64,000 nt of DNA from the NCBI GenBank assembly GCA_021432635.1, contig MU270030.1:1164331-1228330 (forward strand), given 5' to 3'. Below the pieces are notes generated by a model, which searched no databases, was not told the DNA's origin, and was given only the letters and a program-made list of their open reading frames with translations. Below are positions 21,965 through 33,315 of this stretch, piece by piece (within the stretch, counting starts at the first letter, position 1; each line of letters begins with the position of its first letter). This DNA is from Thozetella sp. PMI_491. Lineage: Eukaryota > Ascomycota > Sordariomycetes > Chaetosphaeriales > Chaetosphaeriaceae. A program made the position numbers and the translations under genes.

Positions 21965-24900
21965 ATGCAGTCCGAAAGAAAATACCGGCAGCTCCTGCCA
22001 GCGAGCGAGGCGCGCGACAGTGAGGTTGGCGACAAGACAGACTCTGCCGGCCTCGCGAGATCGGGCCAGGCGCCGCAGAAGGGCAAGAGAGGAGCGACTG
22101 GGCTGCGCTCAGCCTGCGATTCCTGCCGAAGCAGGAAGGTCGCGGTGAGTGCGCTCTTTCTCCCCCGAGCCCTATCGTCTGCTATGCTCGCTCTCGTGTC
22201 AACGGGAATTCTGGTTTTACCCCGGCCCCTCATCCTTCCTCCCCCCTCCTTTGCTTCCCCTTTCTTTGTTTCCCCCCTCCCTCGTGGGGGTTTGGCCCTG
22301 TTTGGTGTGTTGTCTATGAAAATTTCGGCGCGCCTTCCAAATGTATCCCGAGGGTTCTGCGTTTGGGCCCTCCCATTGGACAGCGGAGGTCGCTCCGAGC
22401 AAGAATGCTCATTGGCCGCGTCTGCATTTATCCATGACACCACCACCATACCCAGCACCACCCGAGAGGCAAAGTGACGAAATCACCTTGTTGTTCTACA
22501 GAAAAGACACAGCCGGTTGACTAATTGTCCGCGCGCGCTATCTAGTGTGATGGGAAGCAACCAGTATGTACGGCCTGCTGGCGGCAGGGCAAATCGGAGT
22601 GCGGCTATACTCTGCGCCCTGGGACCTCGTCGGACCCAGAGACGCTGCAGGTCATCGACAGACTAAATGCCGAGAACGAGAAACTACGAAGACAATTGAC
22701 AGAGGCCGAAGAACTCCTAAGCGCGCTGCGCACGGCGGCGGATGACGAATCTCTCCAGCTGCTGCGGCGGCTTCGCTCAAACCCGAGCAATGCACCCAGT
22801 GCCGCATCGAACTCGGGGCCGCCTAGCCTCCCGGGCATGGCGAAGCCTGTACAGCGCAAGCACACGCCAACGGCCGACCACTGGAGCCGAAAAGCCATCC
22901 CACCGAGCCAGTCCAGCCTCGAGTTCGAACTGATGGTCCGCCATCCCATCTCGTACCCGACCATGGTCCCGGTAGAGGCCGCTCATGTACGGTTAGAGGC
23001 GCTCTTCAACCCCGAGTGTGCTTCGGATGACATTCCAGAAGGTCAAAAAATACTTCAACGCTGTCAGGAACGGGCGTGGTAGGTACAATGCGGCATGCTC
23101 CCTTGGGGTTGGAGTCCCCTCGTCCACCACGCTTCGAGCGTTGCTTGATGGGAGGCCGACCTCTGGGGTCAAGCCACTCTCCCCTTTCCGCAGGAAGCTT
23201 ATTGACCTGCCAGGTACAGGCCGAAAACCAGCATATCACTAGTCGACCCAGTTCTACTGGAAAACGACCCAGTTTCCGATTCCACCTGGCCGCAAGAGGC
23301 CACGAATAGCTCGCCGGAGAGCGGAACATGGGATTACTGCGATGAGCGCCTCCTTCTGATTGACATGACGCAGTGGACCACCGTCGCAGTTACTAATGCA
23401 TTCGCGGCACGGGCAATATCGCTCTACCTTGAGACGGACCACCCTCTTCTGGGTCTGTTCGATGCTGACTTGTTCCTTGAAGATTTAGTTAATGGCAAGC
23501 TCAACTTCTGCTCACCACTTCTAGTCAATGCTTTGCTCTGCTGGGCCTGTGTAAGTGTTTGTTCTACTGTTTGCACCCGATGGAGCTGCTGGCTTCTGTA
23601 CAAAAGATCCAAAAAGAAATCCCTATTTTTTCCTTTTTTCCTTTTTTCTTTTGTCATATGCTCCTTGGTGCAGCGCGTGTCGCCGTCCCACACCAGCAAA
23701 GCTGGGCCGGCCTACCCTCGCGTGGCACCCTCTCGGAGCTTAATCTCTGAGACTAGCAAAAGATAGATCACTAACAAGCCCAAGCAAGCGTACAGTTGCT
23801 TCGATTGGGAAGCAGCAGTCCATAGCAAGTCGTTCTATGAGGAGGCAAAGCAGCTGTGGCTCCAGAACAATCGACATACCCTAACAGCCGTGGCTGCCTC
23901 AATGCTCCTGAGCACGGCGGCCTCGTGCCATGGGCTAGTAGATGATGCTAAGGCCTTCTTAATAGACGGGAGCGCCATGGGCAAGGCCCTCGGCCTTTTT
24001 GGCGTCTCGGAACCTGGCTCAGCCAAGCGCTGGCTCGACCATCACCATGATTGGATAAGATTTGCCTCGCACACGGCATGGGGAGTCTACAGCCTTGTAA
24101 CGTACGTCGTATCCTCCCTTCCCTTTCTGATTCTTCTCCCAGACCATCTTCTTGACGCTTTCAACACCACCGCCGAGCATCGTGGCAACGCTGCTAGTAA
24201 TTTCCTGACAACTTCTAGGTTTCGCTGCTTCCACTACCATGTCGGCCAGATCGAGACACCTCCTCTGCTTCCAATTCCCGGTGATGGCCGAAAGAACGTC
24301 GCCATAACCAGCGATCCACAGCTGCCCCTTGCCGGCTCGAACAAGGCAGCCCAGTTCCATCCGCTGCCCCCTTACATGGGGAACACCTTCGCTGCCATCT
24401 GCAAACTCTGGTCGATAGCACATCGCTTCATCTGGGCCTACTACGACAGCGAAGAGGACGTCGCACCTACCTCGCGAGCGTCACTCGACACGGCTCAAGA
24501 ATGCTACAATCAGATGCTGGACTGGGCTGACCGGCTGCCCCTTGACCTCGTTCGGGGAGACCAAACCACGCACCATACAACTACTTGCCAGTAGGTTACT
24601 CTCCGCCCCCTGCCCGTATACCCCTTCCGTTAGAATTTCGTCTCTGTGTCATCATCATGCCACGTAGCTACCATCGCTAATTATCTTGCTTCCCCACGCA
24701 GTATCTATTACCACGCGATCATCGCCGACCTCTTCCGCCCCTTCCTCCGCGGCACGGAGCAGCATATCCGCCTCAAGGGCTTCGGATCCGAAGCGGCGAC
24801 ACCAGCGGCTGTGTTCAAGGCGTCGATCAAACAGCTCCTGCGACTGACGCTGGTATACCGTAGCCGCTTCCCGAGCGCGTCCTATACCTTCCTATGGCAC

Positions 24901-25308
24901 ACGGCGCTCCTATACGTTGCTAATGCGATGCTCTCGCCCGGCATGGTCACAAGCGCGCCAAGAGAGAGCCGCGCATGGTTCCTCATGTGCCTGGACGGCT
25001 ACCGCGATCTGATTACGAGCTTCCCTATCACCGAGGGCATCGCCAAGGGCCTGCTGAGCATGGCCATGCGCAGCCGGCTCATCAAGGCCGAGGAGGCGCG
25101 GAACATTGCCGCCGACATGAGGAAGAAAGCGAATGGCTCGGCAGCCGAGGGAGTGTCCAAGGAGCTGCTGATGGTGGATCTAGACCTCGCCATGGTTAGC
25201 CCTTTGGCGTCGCGCGTCGAGAACCTGGCCGAACAGTTCAATACGCTAGCGATGTGGGAAGAGTTCACGACCGAAGACGAGGATGAGGTCGAGATGGCGA
25301 GCGAGTAG
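21965..25308 (+). CDS. NirA/Nit4-like Zn2Cys6 transcription factor, 781 aa
   Basis: Six exons: 21965-22144, 22546-23078, 23214-23550, 23785-24101, 24219-24590 and 24702-25308. All junctions are GT-AG and keep frame. The zinc cluster spans residues 51-78 (C51-x2-C-x6-C-x6-C-x2-C-x6-C78, CDSCRSRKVACDG), split by a 401-nt intron directly before the third cysteine. A coiled coil (LNAENEKLRRQLTEAEELL) follows. The fungal-specific domain runs from HPLLGLFDADLFLEDL through LLCWACQAYSCFDWEAAVHS and WGVYSLVTFRCFHYHVG to HIYYHAIIADLFRPFL. This order is that of NirA/Nit4-type regulators. Expected to act in the nucleus on CGG-type sites; the target pathway cannot be read from the sequence. Intron 23551-23784 is long and ends AAG after a cactaac branch site; intron 24102-24218 is a multiple of three and open, so retention would go unnoticed in frame. 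Confidence 0.92.
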
Positions 25309-26011
25309 GTCGCTCGTGTCGGACTCTGAGAAGGGTATCAATTCACATCGTCCGCTTCTCCGGTTGCCCGGGAACTACTCTAAACCATATTACGGAGGGA
25401 CTGATTAAATCTTCATAAACGGGTAGAGCTTAGGTAGACTTTGCGACTGCTATCGCCAATGGTCTATTTTCAATCATCCGATGCCCGCGGGGTAATGAAA
25501 AGGCAAGAACTCCCGAGCTATCTGCGCAGCTTCCCATCTCCATTAGCTCCCAAATTCCTTCGCAACTCCAACCAAAATCTTCAAGATATGGGAATAAATC
25601 ATTCAGTCATAGGGAGCGGCCCCGGAAAGTCAAGGCACGCACCACCCTTCGTAGCCTCCGGAATCCCTACAGCGGGTCGTTAGGATGCCGAGAGGTGAAC
25701 GCTCGAAGCATTCGATTTTTGCCACTGTCTCTGCCCCAATGCAGGTCATTCAAGGAGTAACTCGCAGCGTCCTAGGTCCATCGAAAGATCGCAAAGCCTC
25801 ATTCTTCCGTGCTGAAGTCTGTTGTCTCGGCCCTTCGAACTCGATGGCAAAACAGAGCCCAGTGGCAAATGGGGTTATTTAGAAAAGTCATCCGCCGATA
25901 GCTGGACATCCTGGTAGGAAGTTGAAGCTCCTCCTCTGGCTCCTTAGAACTGCCGTTGATCTCCGTCCTGTATCGCATGGAGCCCACAGTCTCGACTCCT
26001 CCTCTTCAATT
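25309..26011. other. Convergent intergenic spacer
   Basis: Spacer between two 3' ends; no gene or repeat recognised. Confidence 0.55.
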
Positions 26012-26971
26012 TCACGTTCCTCGGGATATTGTTTTCGCGCGATGTGCTAGGTAGGTATTAATCAGGGGGCACTCGCAGTCGGCATGACGCAAAATTTCGC
26101 ACCGCAAGGCCAGCACCTGATTCTGTAACTCCATCCGCGACGCCGATAGCCTGTGGTTGGTCTCCCGAGCCTCCTGCTCCTCGATCTCCAGCCTAGCAGC
26201 GGCAGCCTGGGCTTTCTCGCGACACTTGGTGGCTGCCGTGCGGTTCCGTGCCAGTCGGTCTCTCGTCAAATCGATCGAGCCCGTCGATTTGGATCCTGAT
26301 GTGGATAAAGAGGAGCGGCGACGATGATTCGTGGGTCGAGAGGATGATGCGGCGGTCTCAAATGGGGGGTTCTTCGGTGGCCGTCCTGGCCGCGACCGGG
26401 TCTCGATGGTGCTGGGGTATGATTTGTACGGGCGGCCGCGCTTTCTCTTGGGAGTCTCCGCGTCTGGATTTTCGAGAGAGATCGTAGGTCGCGAGGAGGA
26501 GGACGAATGCGTTAGAGGCATTGGGCTGTTTTGGGAGTTGTAGGCGTAGAACGGTGCCTCTGCAAGGTGCATGGATGCGAATGGAGACAAGGCGAAGTCA
26601 TCCAGCGCATATATATGCCCGGGCCGTTGCGCAAACTGGAACGCAGCGGGTGCTATTGGGTCCTCCAGAGGGGAGCGTGGTGGCGGCACGGCTTGAACAG
26701 TCGTGGCGAACGTGTTTTGGGAATGACGGAGTGGGAAAGCGTTTTCCATCACCGGTGTGGGCCACGACGCGATGTCATAATGGTCCTCAATTGAAGAGAA
26801 CGATTCATGGGCCCAGAAGGGAGAAGGCCGCAAGATTCTGGCTTCATTTTGGAGTGCGAGGATGGTGTCGTCGGTGCTAGGTGGTTCGGCGGTCGGCGGT
26901 TGGGGGGTGCAAGCAGACAGGAGCTCGTCGCTTTCGGTTGTTAGGGCTTCTGAGTTGCTAGCTGCGGCCAT
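26012..26971 (-). CDS. bZIP transcription factor of ATF/CREB type with AT-hook-like motifs, 319 aa
   Basis: An intronless minus-strand gene. Residues 237-255 form the basic region (RDRLARNRTAATKCREKAQ) with the invariant N-x7-R arrangement in the form N-R-T-A-A-T-K-C-R, as in ATF/CREB-type fungal bZIPs. A leucine zipper follows to about residue 297. The C-terminal H-x-D-C-x-C-P-L-I-x-x-Y-L is typical of Atf1/Atf21 relatives. Before it are two AT-hook-like patches (KRKRGRPYK and SRPGRPPKN), a less usual addition that could strengthen minor-groove binding. The N-terminal half is Ser/Pro-rich and probably regulatory. Such factors govern stress, sporulation and secondary metabolism; the neighbouring tailoring genes at 29-38 kb are a possible but unproven target. 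Confidence 0.95.
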   Translation of the reverse strand: MAAASNSEALTTESDELLSACTPQPPTAEPPSTDDTILALQNEARILRPSPFWAHESFSSIEDHYDIASWPTPVMENAFPLRHSQNTFATTVQAVPPPRSPLEDPIAPAAFQFAQRPGHIYALDDFALSPFASMHLAEAPFYAYNSQNSPMPLTHSSSSSRPTISLENPDAETPKRKRGRPYKSYPSTIETRSRPGRPPKNPPFETAASSSRPTNHRRRSSLSTSGSKSTGSIDLTRDRLARNRTAATKCREKAQAAAARLEIEEQEARETNHRLSASRMELQNQVLALRCEILRHADCECPLINTYLAHRAKTISRGT

Positions 26972-29606
26972 GGCAATCTCGACACCGGCTACCCCTAGCT
27001 AGCATAATGCTACTAGGATACGCGACGCTAGGCCTACCTTGCTAAAGAGGTTAGGAACGCTTAACGATGCTGGATAGGCAGGCTTGGTCATCGGAAATGG
27101 GACCATGGTGGTCGAACAGAGAGGTGAGGGGAAGAAGCAGGACTTTGGTGGCCGGTCCAAATTTGGGCTGGGCAGATGTCTGTGGTAAGATACTAACAGA
27201 TACGATACTATAGTCTCTCGCTTTGTACTGGAGACGGCAGGGCCGGCAGGGTCTTTACCCATACTTGTTGATTCCTCGGCCCATGATTTGGTGATGTCCC
27301 TTCGCGCTAGGCAAGGACGGGCATAACCGCGAGGAGCAACAAGCAACAAGTATGATGAGTTATGGGTCCTTCCGTGGTATGAAGTTGTGTTTGAGGCGGC
27401 GGTCGTCCCGCACGGATCCGCCTGGCTCTGGTCAAGGGCGCCCACGATAGGATTCAATCAGTGCCCGGAACAAAAGCCACGGCGACTCTCCTGCCGGATG
27501 GGTGACTTGGATTTGACGCTGCCGACGGGTCCGACTTTTTACTGGACAAGGCCGAGCGTCATCAGGGGCAGTTGGATGTACAAATCTACCTGCAAATGCG
27601 ACCTTCTATGGCCGCTCGGAGCTGAGCGCTTGTGACGCAAGAGGCTCCCGCAAATCCGCCTCAAGGTTGCGAAGAATTTCGAGGTGACATTGGCTGCTGG
27701 GGCTAGATTTTGAAAATACCCATCAAGTCCGAGAGAACTTTATCGCACCCAAGGCACCTAACAACCATGTGTCTCGCCTCCGAGGCCCTCAGAGCCTCTT
27801 CCTGTGGAGTCTCTCGGAAGATCGCCTCGTATGTCAAGGAGGCGGACGCTGATTCGCGGAATGCCTCCGAACTTTTGAGCACTGCTATTGGCTCTAGGGT
27901 ATCCTTGTTCGCAAGCCCAACATGAATGGTTTAGCTCCAAGTTGCCCACCCCCTCGACAATAGCTTCGTTATGATACCTCATTTTTCGGACTACAAATGT
28001 CTGTGCTCCATTGGCTGTCCTTTATGCCGCATGTACTCCACTCTGGCATCGTCAAACAGTCGCTCCATACGTGTAACTAAGCAAGCAGGGGTCCTTCACC
28101 CCAAAAGTACTACGGGTACTGAGCAGTGGCAAGGCTGTCATACGGAGTAGACTACTACACGGGAATTAAGAAACTAGCTTTTTGATGCCACTGACCGTGG
28201 GGGGAAAGGCATGGCAATACATCGCCTGCGCGGCGTCTACAGTAGTGCGAACAGGGTAGCTAGTGCAGATCCTCCCGTACATCGTCCTGTGCGGCGTGCG
28301 CCGGCAGTTGTCTTTGATGCCTGGCAAGCCTGGATCAAGTGGAATGGTCGTACCATCCCCCTCCCTTGACTAGCAGTGCCTGTATTCACTTTTGGACAGC
28401 GGCCACGTAGGGCCAATAGGTGCAGTCACCTGGAGGTCAAGCCTCTGCGGCGTGCCGAAAGTGGACAGACCCTACCTGCCCGGCGCTCAGCCCTGCCTGA
28501 GTGGGTGATTCCCCCAGCCATGAAGTACAGCTGACGGAGGGTCTGTGGGGATCTGGCCAGACTGGGCGTAGCCCGCAGGAATTTAAAACGGGGCTCGGTT
28601 CTGTGGGCGCTCAGACATTGCCTACAAGATAAACAAAAAGAAATAGGGGAGGTAGGGGTTAGTACACAAGGGCGAGGTCGTGTTCCACCGGACGAAAAAG
28701 CAGTACCGTGGCGTCGTTCTGGCTTTCCGGGTCCACACGGCGACAGCTACCTGAGCTCGGTGCGAAAATTTGCGCAACACGCCAAACGTCGAAACGACGA
28801 GACGGCGCCATTGGCATGCGACACAGCAATGACAACAGACGGTTTGGCTGAGCTGCGCATGCTTCTCGCGCCACGCTAGAAACTGCAACATTCCGATGAG
28901 CCTATTAATTTACGATTCTCCCACCACAAGCTATCACTTTCGGCTGCCTGTTGACATAATGCGTAGCGTTGAGTCGAAAGACTAAGCGAGAAATAGGAAA
29001 TAGGGTGCAGGGTCTACAGAACGCGCTACAGCTTTCCCACTCATTGGACATGAACATATACGAGACGGATGGCTCGGGTATCGCCCTAGTGACATACCGG
29101 ATTGTTCAAGCCCTCCTACCTAGAAATGGCTTAGAATCGTAAGCTCAATATATTCCAAAAAAGGAAATTCAATATGTATCGGCTTAGCGGGAGGCGCGAG
29201 ACTCGCCCAGCGATTCGTGCGGACTTAAGTGCACGCTGCACAATATCATCGCAACGGGAAGGATCGCCTAGTTAGATGGTAGTAGTCGTAGTTATACGCA
29301 ATCTTACATTGGCCGTGGTATTTGGCCAGTGAACCCTGTGCAGCGTGCATAAAACACGCCGCCTTCTCGTCTGGGCCAGCCCACAGAATGGCCCGCAGAC
29401 GTGCGGAAGCTCTTCCGATAGCCGTGAATTACCAGATTCGTGATCTTACACCATAGTCTAATCGAAATGGCAGTTTCACTGTGGTGCCACAGACGAAACC
29501 GCAGAGGCAGCTTACCTTCCCGCGATAAATACCCCCGCACACTCCAATACGTACGAGGGATTACTTTTATCGTCTAGATATCGCCATCTCCAGAGGTGGC
29601 AGCGCC
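26972..29606. other. Long intergenic region
   Basis: 2.6 kb upstream of both the bZIP gene and the GMC oxidoreductase. A frame at 27767-27922 (MCLASEALRASSCGV...) resembles fungal helical N-domains only vaguely and is not called. No repeats recognised. Confidence 0.5.
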
Positions 29607-29612
29607 GTGGTA

Positions 29613-31546
29613 ATGGCGGTCATTGAGAATTCAGTATTTGACTACATCGTCGTCGGTGGTGGCACATCCGGGTTAGTGGTGGCTGCCCGCCTGACAGAAG
29701 AACCGGACACCACAGTGCTCGTCGTAGAGGCAGGAGGCGACCACACAGAAAACCCTCTGGTGAAGACTCCAGGCTTGTGTGGAGAGCTACTGGGCAAAGA
29801 AGACTATGACTGGACCCTAGTCTCACCACCACAGGTATTTCTCAGTGGGAGTATCTCCTCGCCTTCAGCATTGTTAACACCAATCTATAGCCAACCCTCG
29901 ACAACCGACTTGTGACACAGGGCTCGGGCCAAATGCTAGGAGGGAGTTCCGCGATCAACCATATGATGGTCATGTATCCAAATAAAGCTGCCTTAGACGA
30001 GTGGGAGTCCCTTGGGAACCCCGGCTGGACTTTCGACGAGCTCAGCCCCTACTTTCGCAAATTCGCAACAACGCACCACCCTAGCGAGTCACTCGTCGAT
30101 TCGGGCCGGATGGCAAGTTACTACGATGGTAAACTGACGTCGGCTGAGTCCGGACCCCTCAACCTACAGTACACCCCCAGTGCGGATCCCACCCATACGG
30201 CGTGGATGGATACGTTCAAGAATCTAGGCTTGCAGCTGGGCTCCGATCCTCGAGCAGGTACCGCCGTCGGAGCCTTCCAGAACACGCTTTCGATCAATCC
30301 CAAGAATGGGGAACGGTCGTCTTCAGCCTCTTCATACTTGAACAAGGATGTTCGCCAAAGAAAGAACCTTAAGCTACTTACCAGCACCCTAGTGAGGCGT
30401 ATCGTGTTCGAGGACACCGGGGGTTCCACGAACGCTCACCGCGCGACTGGGATCATGATCCGTTCTCCAGATGGAAAAGACACGGTATTATCGGCTCGGC
30501 GCGAGATCATCCTGGCTTCCGGAGCGCTTCGGACACCCCAACTCCTCGAGCTTTCAGGGATCGGCGGTGCGTCGCTCTTAAAACAGCTCCAGATCCCGGT
30601 CATTGTCGACAATCCAAATATTGGCGAGCACGTCCAGGGCCATCCGATCGTTCTGCAGAGTTTTGAGGTCGGCCCAGAGGTCCCCTCTTTGGATATGCTT
30701 CGAGACCCGGAAGAGGTGAACAGTGCGCTGGCGCAGTACCAGGAAACCCGCTCGGGACCGCTGGCTGACGGCATCAAGTCATGCGCCTACGTACCCTTGG
30801 TAGATGGGTCTGGGCAGCTCAGCGCGGAAGCCCGCAGCGAGCTATGGAACGCGCATGTGCGAATGCCCTCGGGGGCAGATGCGGGGTCGAAGTATGAGGA
30901 GGCGGAGAAGAAGCTTGTCCAGAGAATCTTAGACGAGCCGACAGAGGGGGTGCTGGAGTACTTGATCCTACCTGCTCAGACCCATGTGCCAGCAGAACCT
31001 AGGACGTTCGCGGATTCGATGGCTCAAATGGACTCAGATGGATGTTACATCACCATTATCACCATCCTTGGACATCCCCTATCGCAAGGGTCCATCCACA
31101 TCCAGTCCCCGGAGATCTCCGACAAGCCGCTCTGGGACCCGCGCTTCAACTCTGAGCCTGTCGACTTCGAGATCATGGCGCGTGCGGTGCAGTTTGTCGA
31201 GCGCATTGTTGGCACCCCACCCCTATCAAACCTATTGAAGATAGGGGGCAAGCGTATGCCGGACCTCAAGGCCGACACTCTGGATGCCGCTCGAGAAATC
31301 GTTCGCCAGCGTCAGATCACGGCGTACCATCCAGCAGGCAGCTGCGCTATGATGTCGGAAGAACTCGGCGGTGTCGTGGATCCTCGGCTGCGCGTCTACG
31401 GCATTCAAGGCCTCCGGGTCGTCGATGCAAGCGTCATTCCCCTGATACCACTCGGAAACATCCAAACCACCGTGTATGCTGTAGCAGAGAAGGCGGCGGA
31501 TCTCATTAAGGAGGACTGGCGAGAAGCCACCCAGAAAGAACTTTGA
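29613..31546 (+). CDS. GMC oxidoreductase (FAD-dependent, glucose-methanol-choline family), 625 aa
   Basis: Exons 29613-29834 and 29891-31546 around a 56-nt intron. The ADP-binding motif VVGGGTSGLVVAARL (residues 13-27) and the following VLVVEAG form the N-terminal Rossmann fold. GQMLGGSSAINHM is the first GMC signature and LASGALRTPQLLELSGIG the second. The C-terminal domain has the catalytic pair: His554 in YHPAGSCAM and Asn597 in LGNIQTTVYAVAEKAADLI. Members oxidise alcohols, sugars or cluster intermediates with FAD. No signal peptide is seen, unlike secreted glucose or aryl-alcohol oxidases, so an intracellular biosynthetic role is more likely. The methyltransferase gene follows on the same strand after 485 bp, suggesting co-regulation as part of a tailoring set. 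An upstream GTG in frame (29607) is not used as start. Confidence 0.95.
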
Positions 31547-32031
31547 TGCGACATGACGTCTCGATAAGCATCCTTGGAAACTGATGTGGGCTATATAATC
31601 TTGTGTCTATAGTATTTTGGCAAGAATGAGGTTCTAAAACGAAATACTAAGGTATCTTCCCAGAGTTCATGGCATGGTGGCGCCTCGTGATGACGCCATC
31701 TTCAACTCGCCTGTTTTTCGACGAAAGAACGCAGCCAGATTTGGTTACCACTCTGCGGCTAGGCGGCACTGAGATGGCGTCTAGATGCGGTATCCCGGAA
31801 GGAGATGGAACCTCTCGTTGCCATTTCTGTACTGGCGCCATTGAATCACCGCAAGCTGCATAATGGGACACGGCAATGGATGTGGGCCGGCATCACCCCT
31901 CACGGCCGTCATTATCGCTTTTCGCATTTTATCTCTACTACCTCGCCTATTAGTGCCGTTCAGTGTCACAAGTTTCCCACACACATCTGCATATCCCACT
32001 TTTTGCTCTACGGTTTATTAGCAAGCCAAAA
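31547..32031. other. Intergenic region
   Basis: Tandem spacer between the GMC oxidoreductase and the methyltransferase genes; nothing else recognised. Confidence 0.55.
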
Positions 32032-32941
32032 ATGGATTCGACTGAGGCAATGAAGTCGTCCGAGGACGCCTTTGGCGTCCGGCTCAGCAATCTGCCGAAA
32101 GAATTGCGGGTGCCTAAGGAAGAGCTTCCGTCCAACATGGAGAAGGCGACTAAGATCTTGGTCGAATATGGTCATATACCACCTGAGGAGGTTGAGCCTC
32201 ACCTCCGCGCGCTTGTGAGACCCTCGGGAGGGTTACACCAGCGCATCACATGCTGACATGCAGCAGAGGCAAAAAGCCTGGGCAATTTGCCCCTACCCCT
32301 GCATTGGCCAATGGCGGTTCCTTGACTTCTACATCACCACGCGCCCGGAGTATCCTGAGATCCTCCGCCGCCTCAAATCTGGCGAGACGTTCCTGGATGC
32401 AGGAACTTGCTTCGGGTATGTCCTTCGTCAACTCACGTTCGACGGCGCGCCGCAGGAGAGTCTGTTCGGCACGGATCTCCGACAGGACTTCATCGATCTC
32501 GGGTATGAGCTGTTCCGAGATCGTGACACGTTCCGAGCCACCTTTGCCACCGGAAACCTACTGGATGATGCCGACTTGCGGCTCGACGTTCTCGACGGCA
32601 AGATGGATATCATTCACGCCGCGAGCCTCTTCCACCTCTTCCCTTGGGAACAGCAGATGCGACTGGGAAAGCGAGTGATCCGCTTCTTCAAGCCCGATGC
32701 TCGTCAGCCCATGCTGGTTGGCCGACAGGTGGGATCACTTGCACCAGAGCCGCATCCCACTGACCCGAAGGCGTGCATAGGGAGGGGTCAGCACAGCGTT
32801 GAAACGTTCCGGCATCTTTGGGACCTCATTGGCGAGCAGACAGGAACTCGCTGGGCGGTGGAAGCGAGCATTAAGGACGAGGGAGATGATCACGATCCCA
32901 ACCGCATTATACTTCGATTTGTGGTGACGAAGCTCAAATGA
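32032..32941 (+). CDS. SAM-dependent methyltransferase resembling meroterpenoid-cluster enzymes, 285-286 aa
   Basis: Exons 32032-32214 and 32264-32941 around a 49-nt intron (GTGAGA...ATGCAG). The splice joins EEVEPHLRAL to QRQKAWAICPYPCIGQWRFL, which rebuilds the conserved K-A-W-x-x-x-P-Y-P-C-I-G-x-x-R-F-L-D block of a fungal family that includes methyltransferases of meroterpenoid clusters (AusD, AdrK, Trt5 type). The SAM site is FLDAGTCFGYVLRQL, from about residue 104, followed by FGTDLRQDFIDLGYELFRD (acidic loop) and later HAASLFHLFPWEQQ. Family members methylate carboxyl or hydroxyl groups of pathway intermediates in the cytosol. The length is normal and no key block is missing. Its neighbours, an FAD oxidase and a reductase, fit a tailoring role. 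Confidence 0.92.
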
Positions 32942-33315
32942 CCGACCGGTGCAGAAGCGGAGCCACCGATTGTCTCGGTTTACAGGGCGAATCACGCTTA
33001 TGCTTGTTGCACTCCGGAGGACGTCTTCACGGGTCAAGGGGGAGTTAGATACGTGTTATATTCTTTGAATAGTAGCCTAGTACTTGATGTGATAGTTAGA
33101 TAGTGTCTCTAGAATCAGCATATGGCACAGCTAGACACCATTAAGCGCTTTCCTAAGATACATTAGAGAGGGAACCATGAAAGCCAAGAATTCCTGCCAG
33201 ATCTCCTGGGCTCAAGTTTATTAACTCTGCCTACTCAGATACAATTGGTCTCGCTAGCACTCTATAACATCCGTATGGGTAACTGCAGGTACAGCACATA
33301 TAGTGGCCTACACAG
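32942..33315. other. Convergent intergenic spacer
   Basis: Spacer between the convergent methyltransferase and reductase genes; nothing recognised. Confidence 0.55.

Noticed and set aside
26999-27457. 152-codon minus-strand frame upstream of the bZIP gene
   Set aside because: No recognisable features and it ends just before the bZIP start; more likely 5' leader or spacer.
27767-27922. Short helical frame resembling a STAND N-domain
   Set aside because: Too short and too weak a resemblance, no neighbouring exons found.
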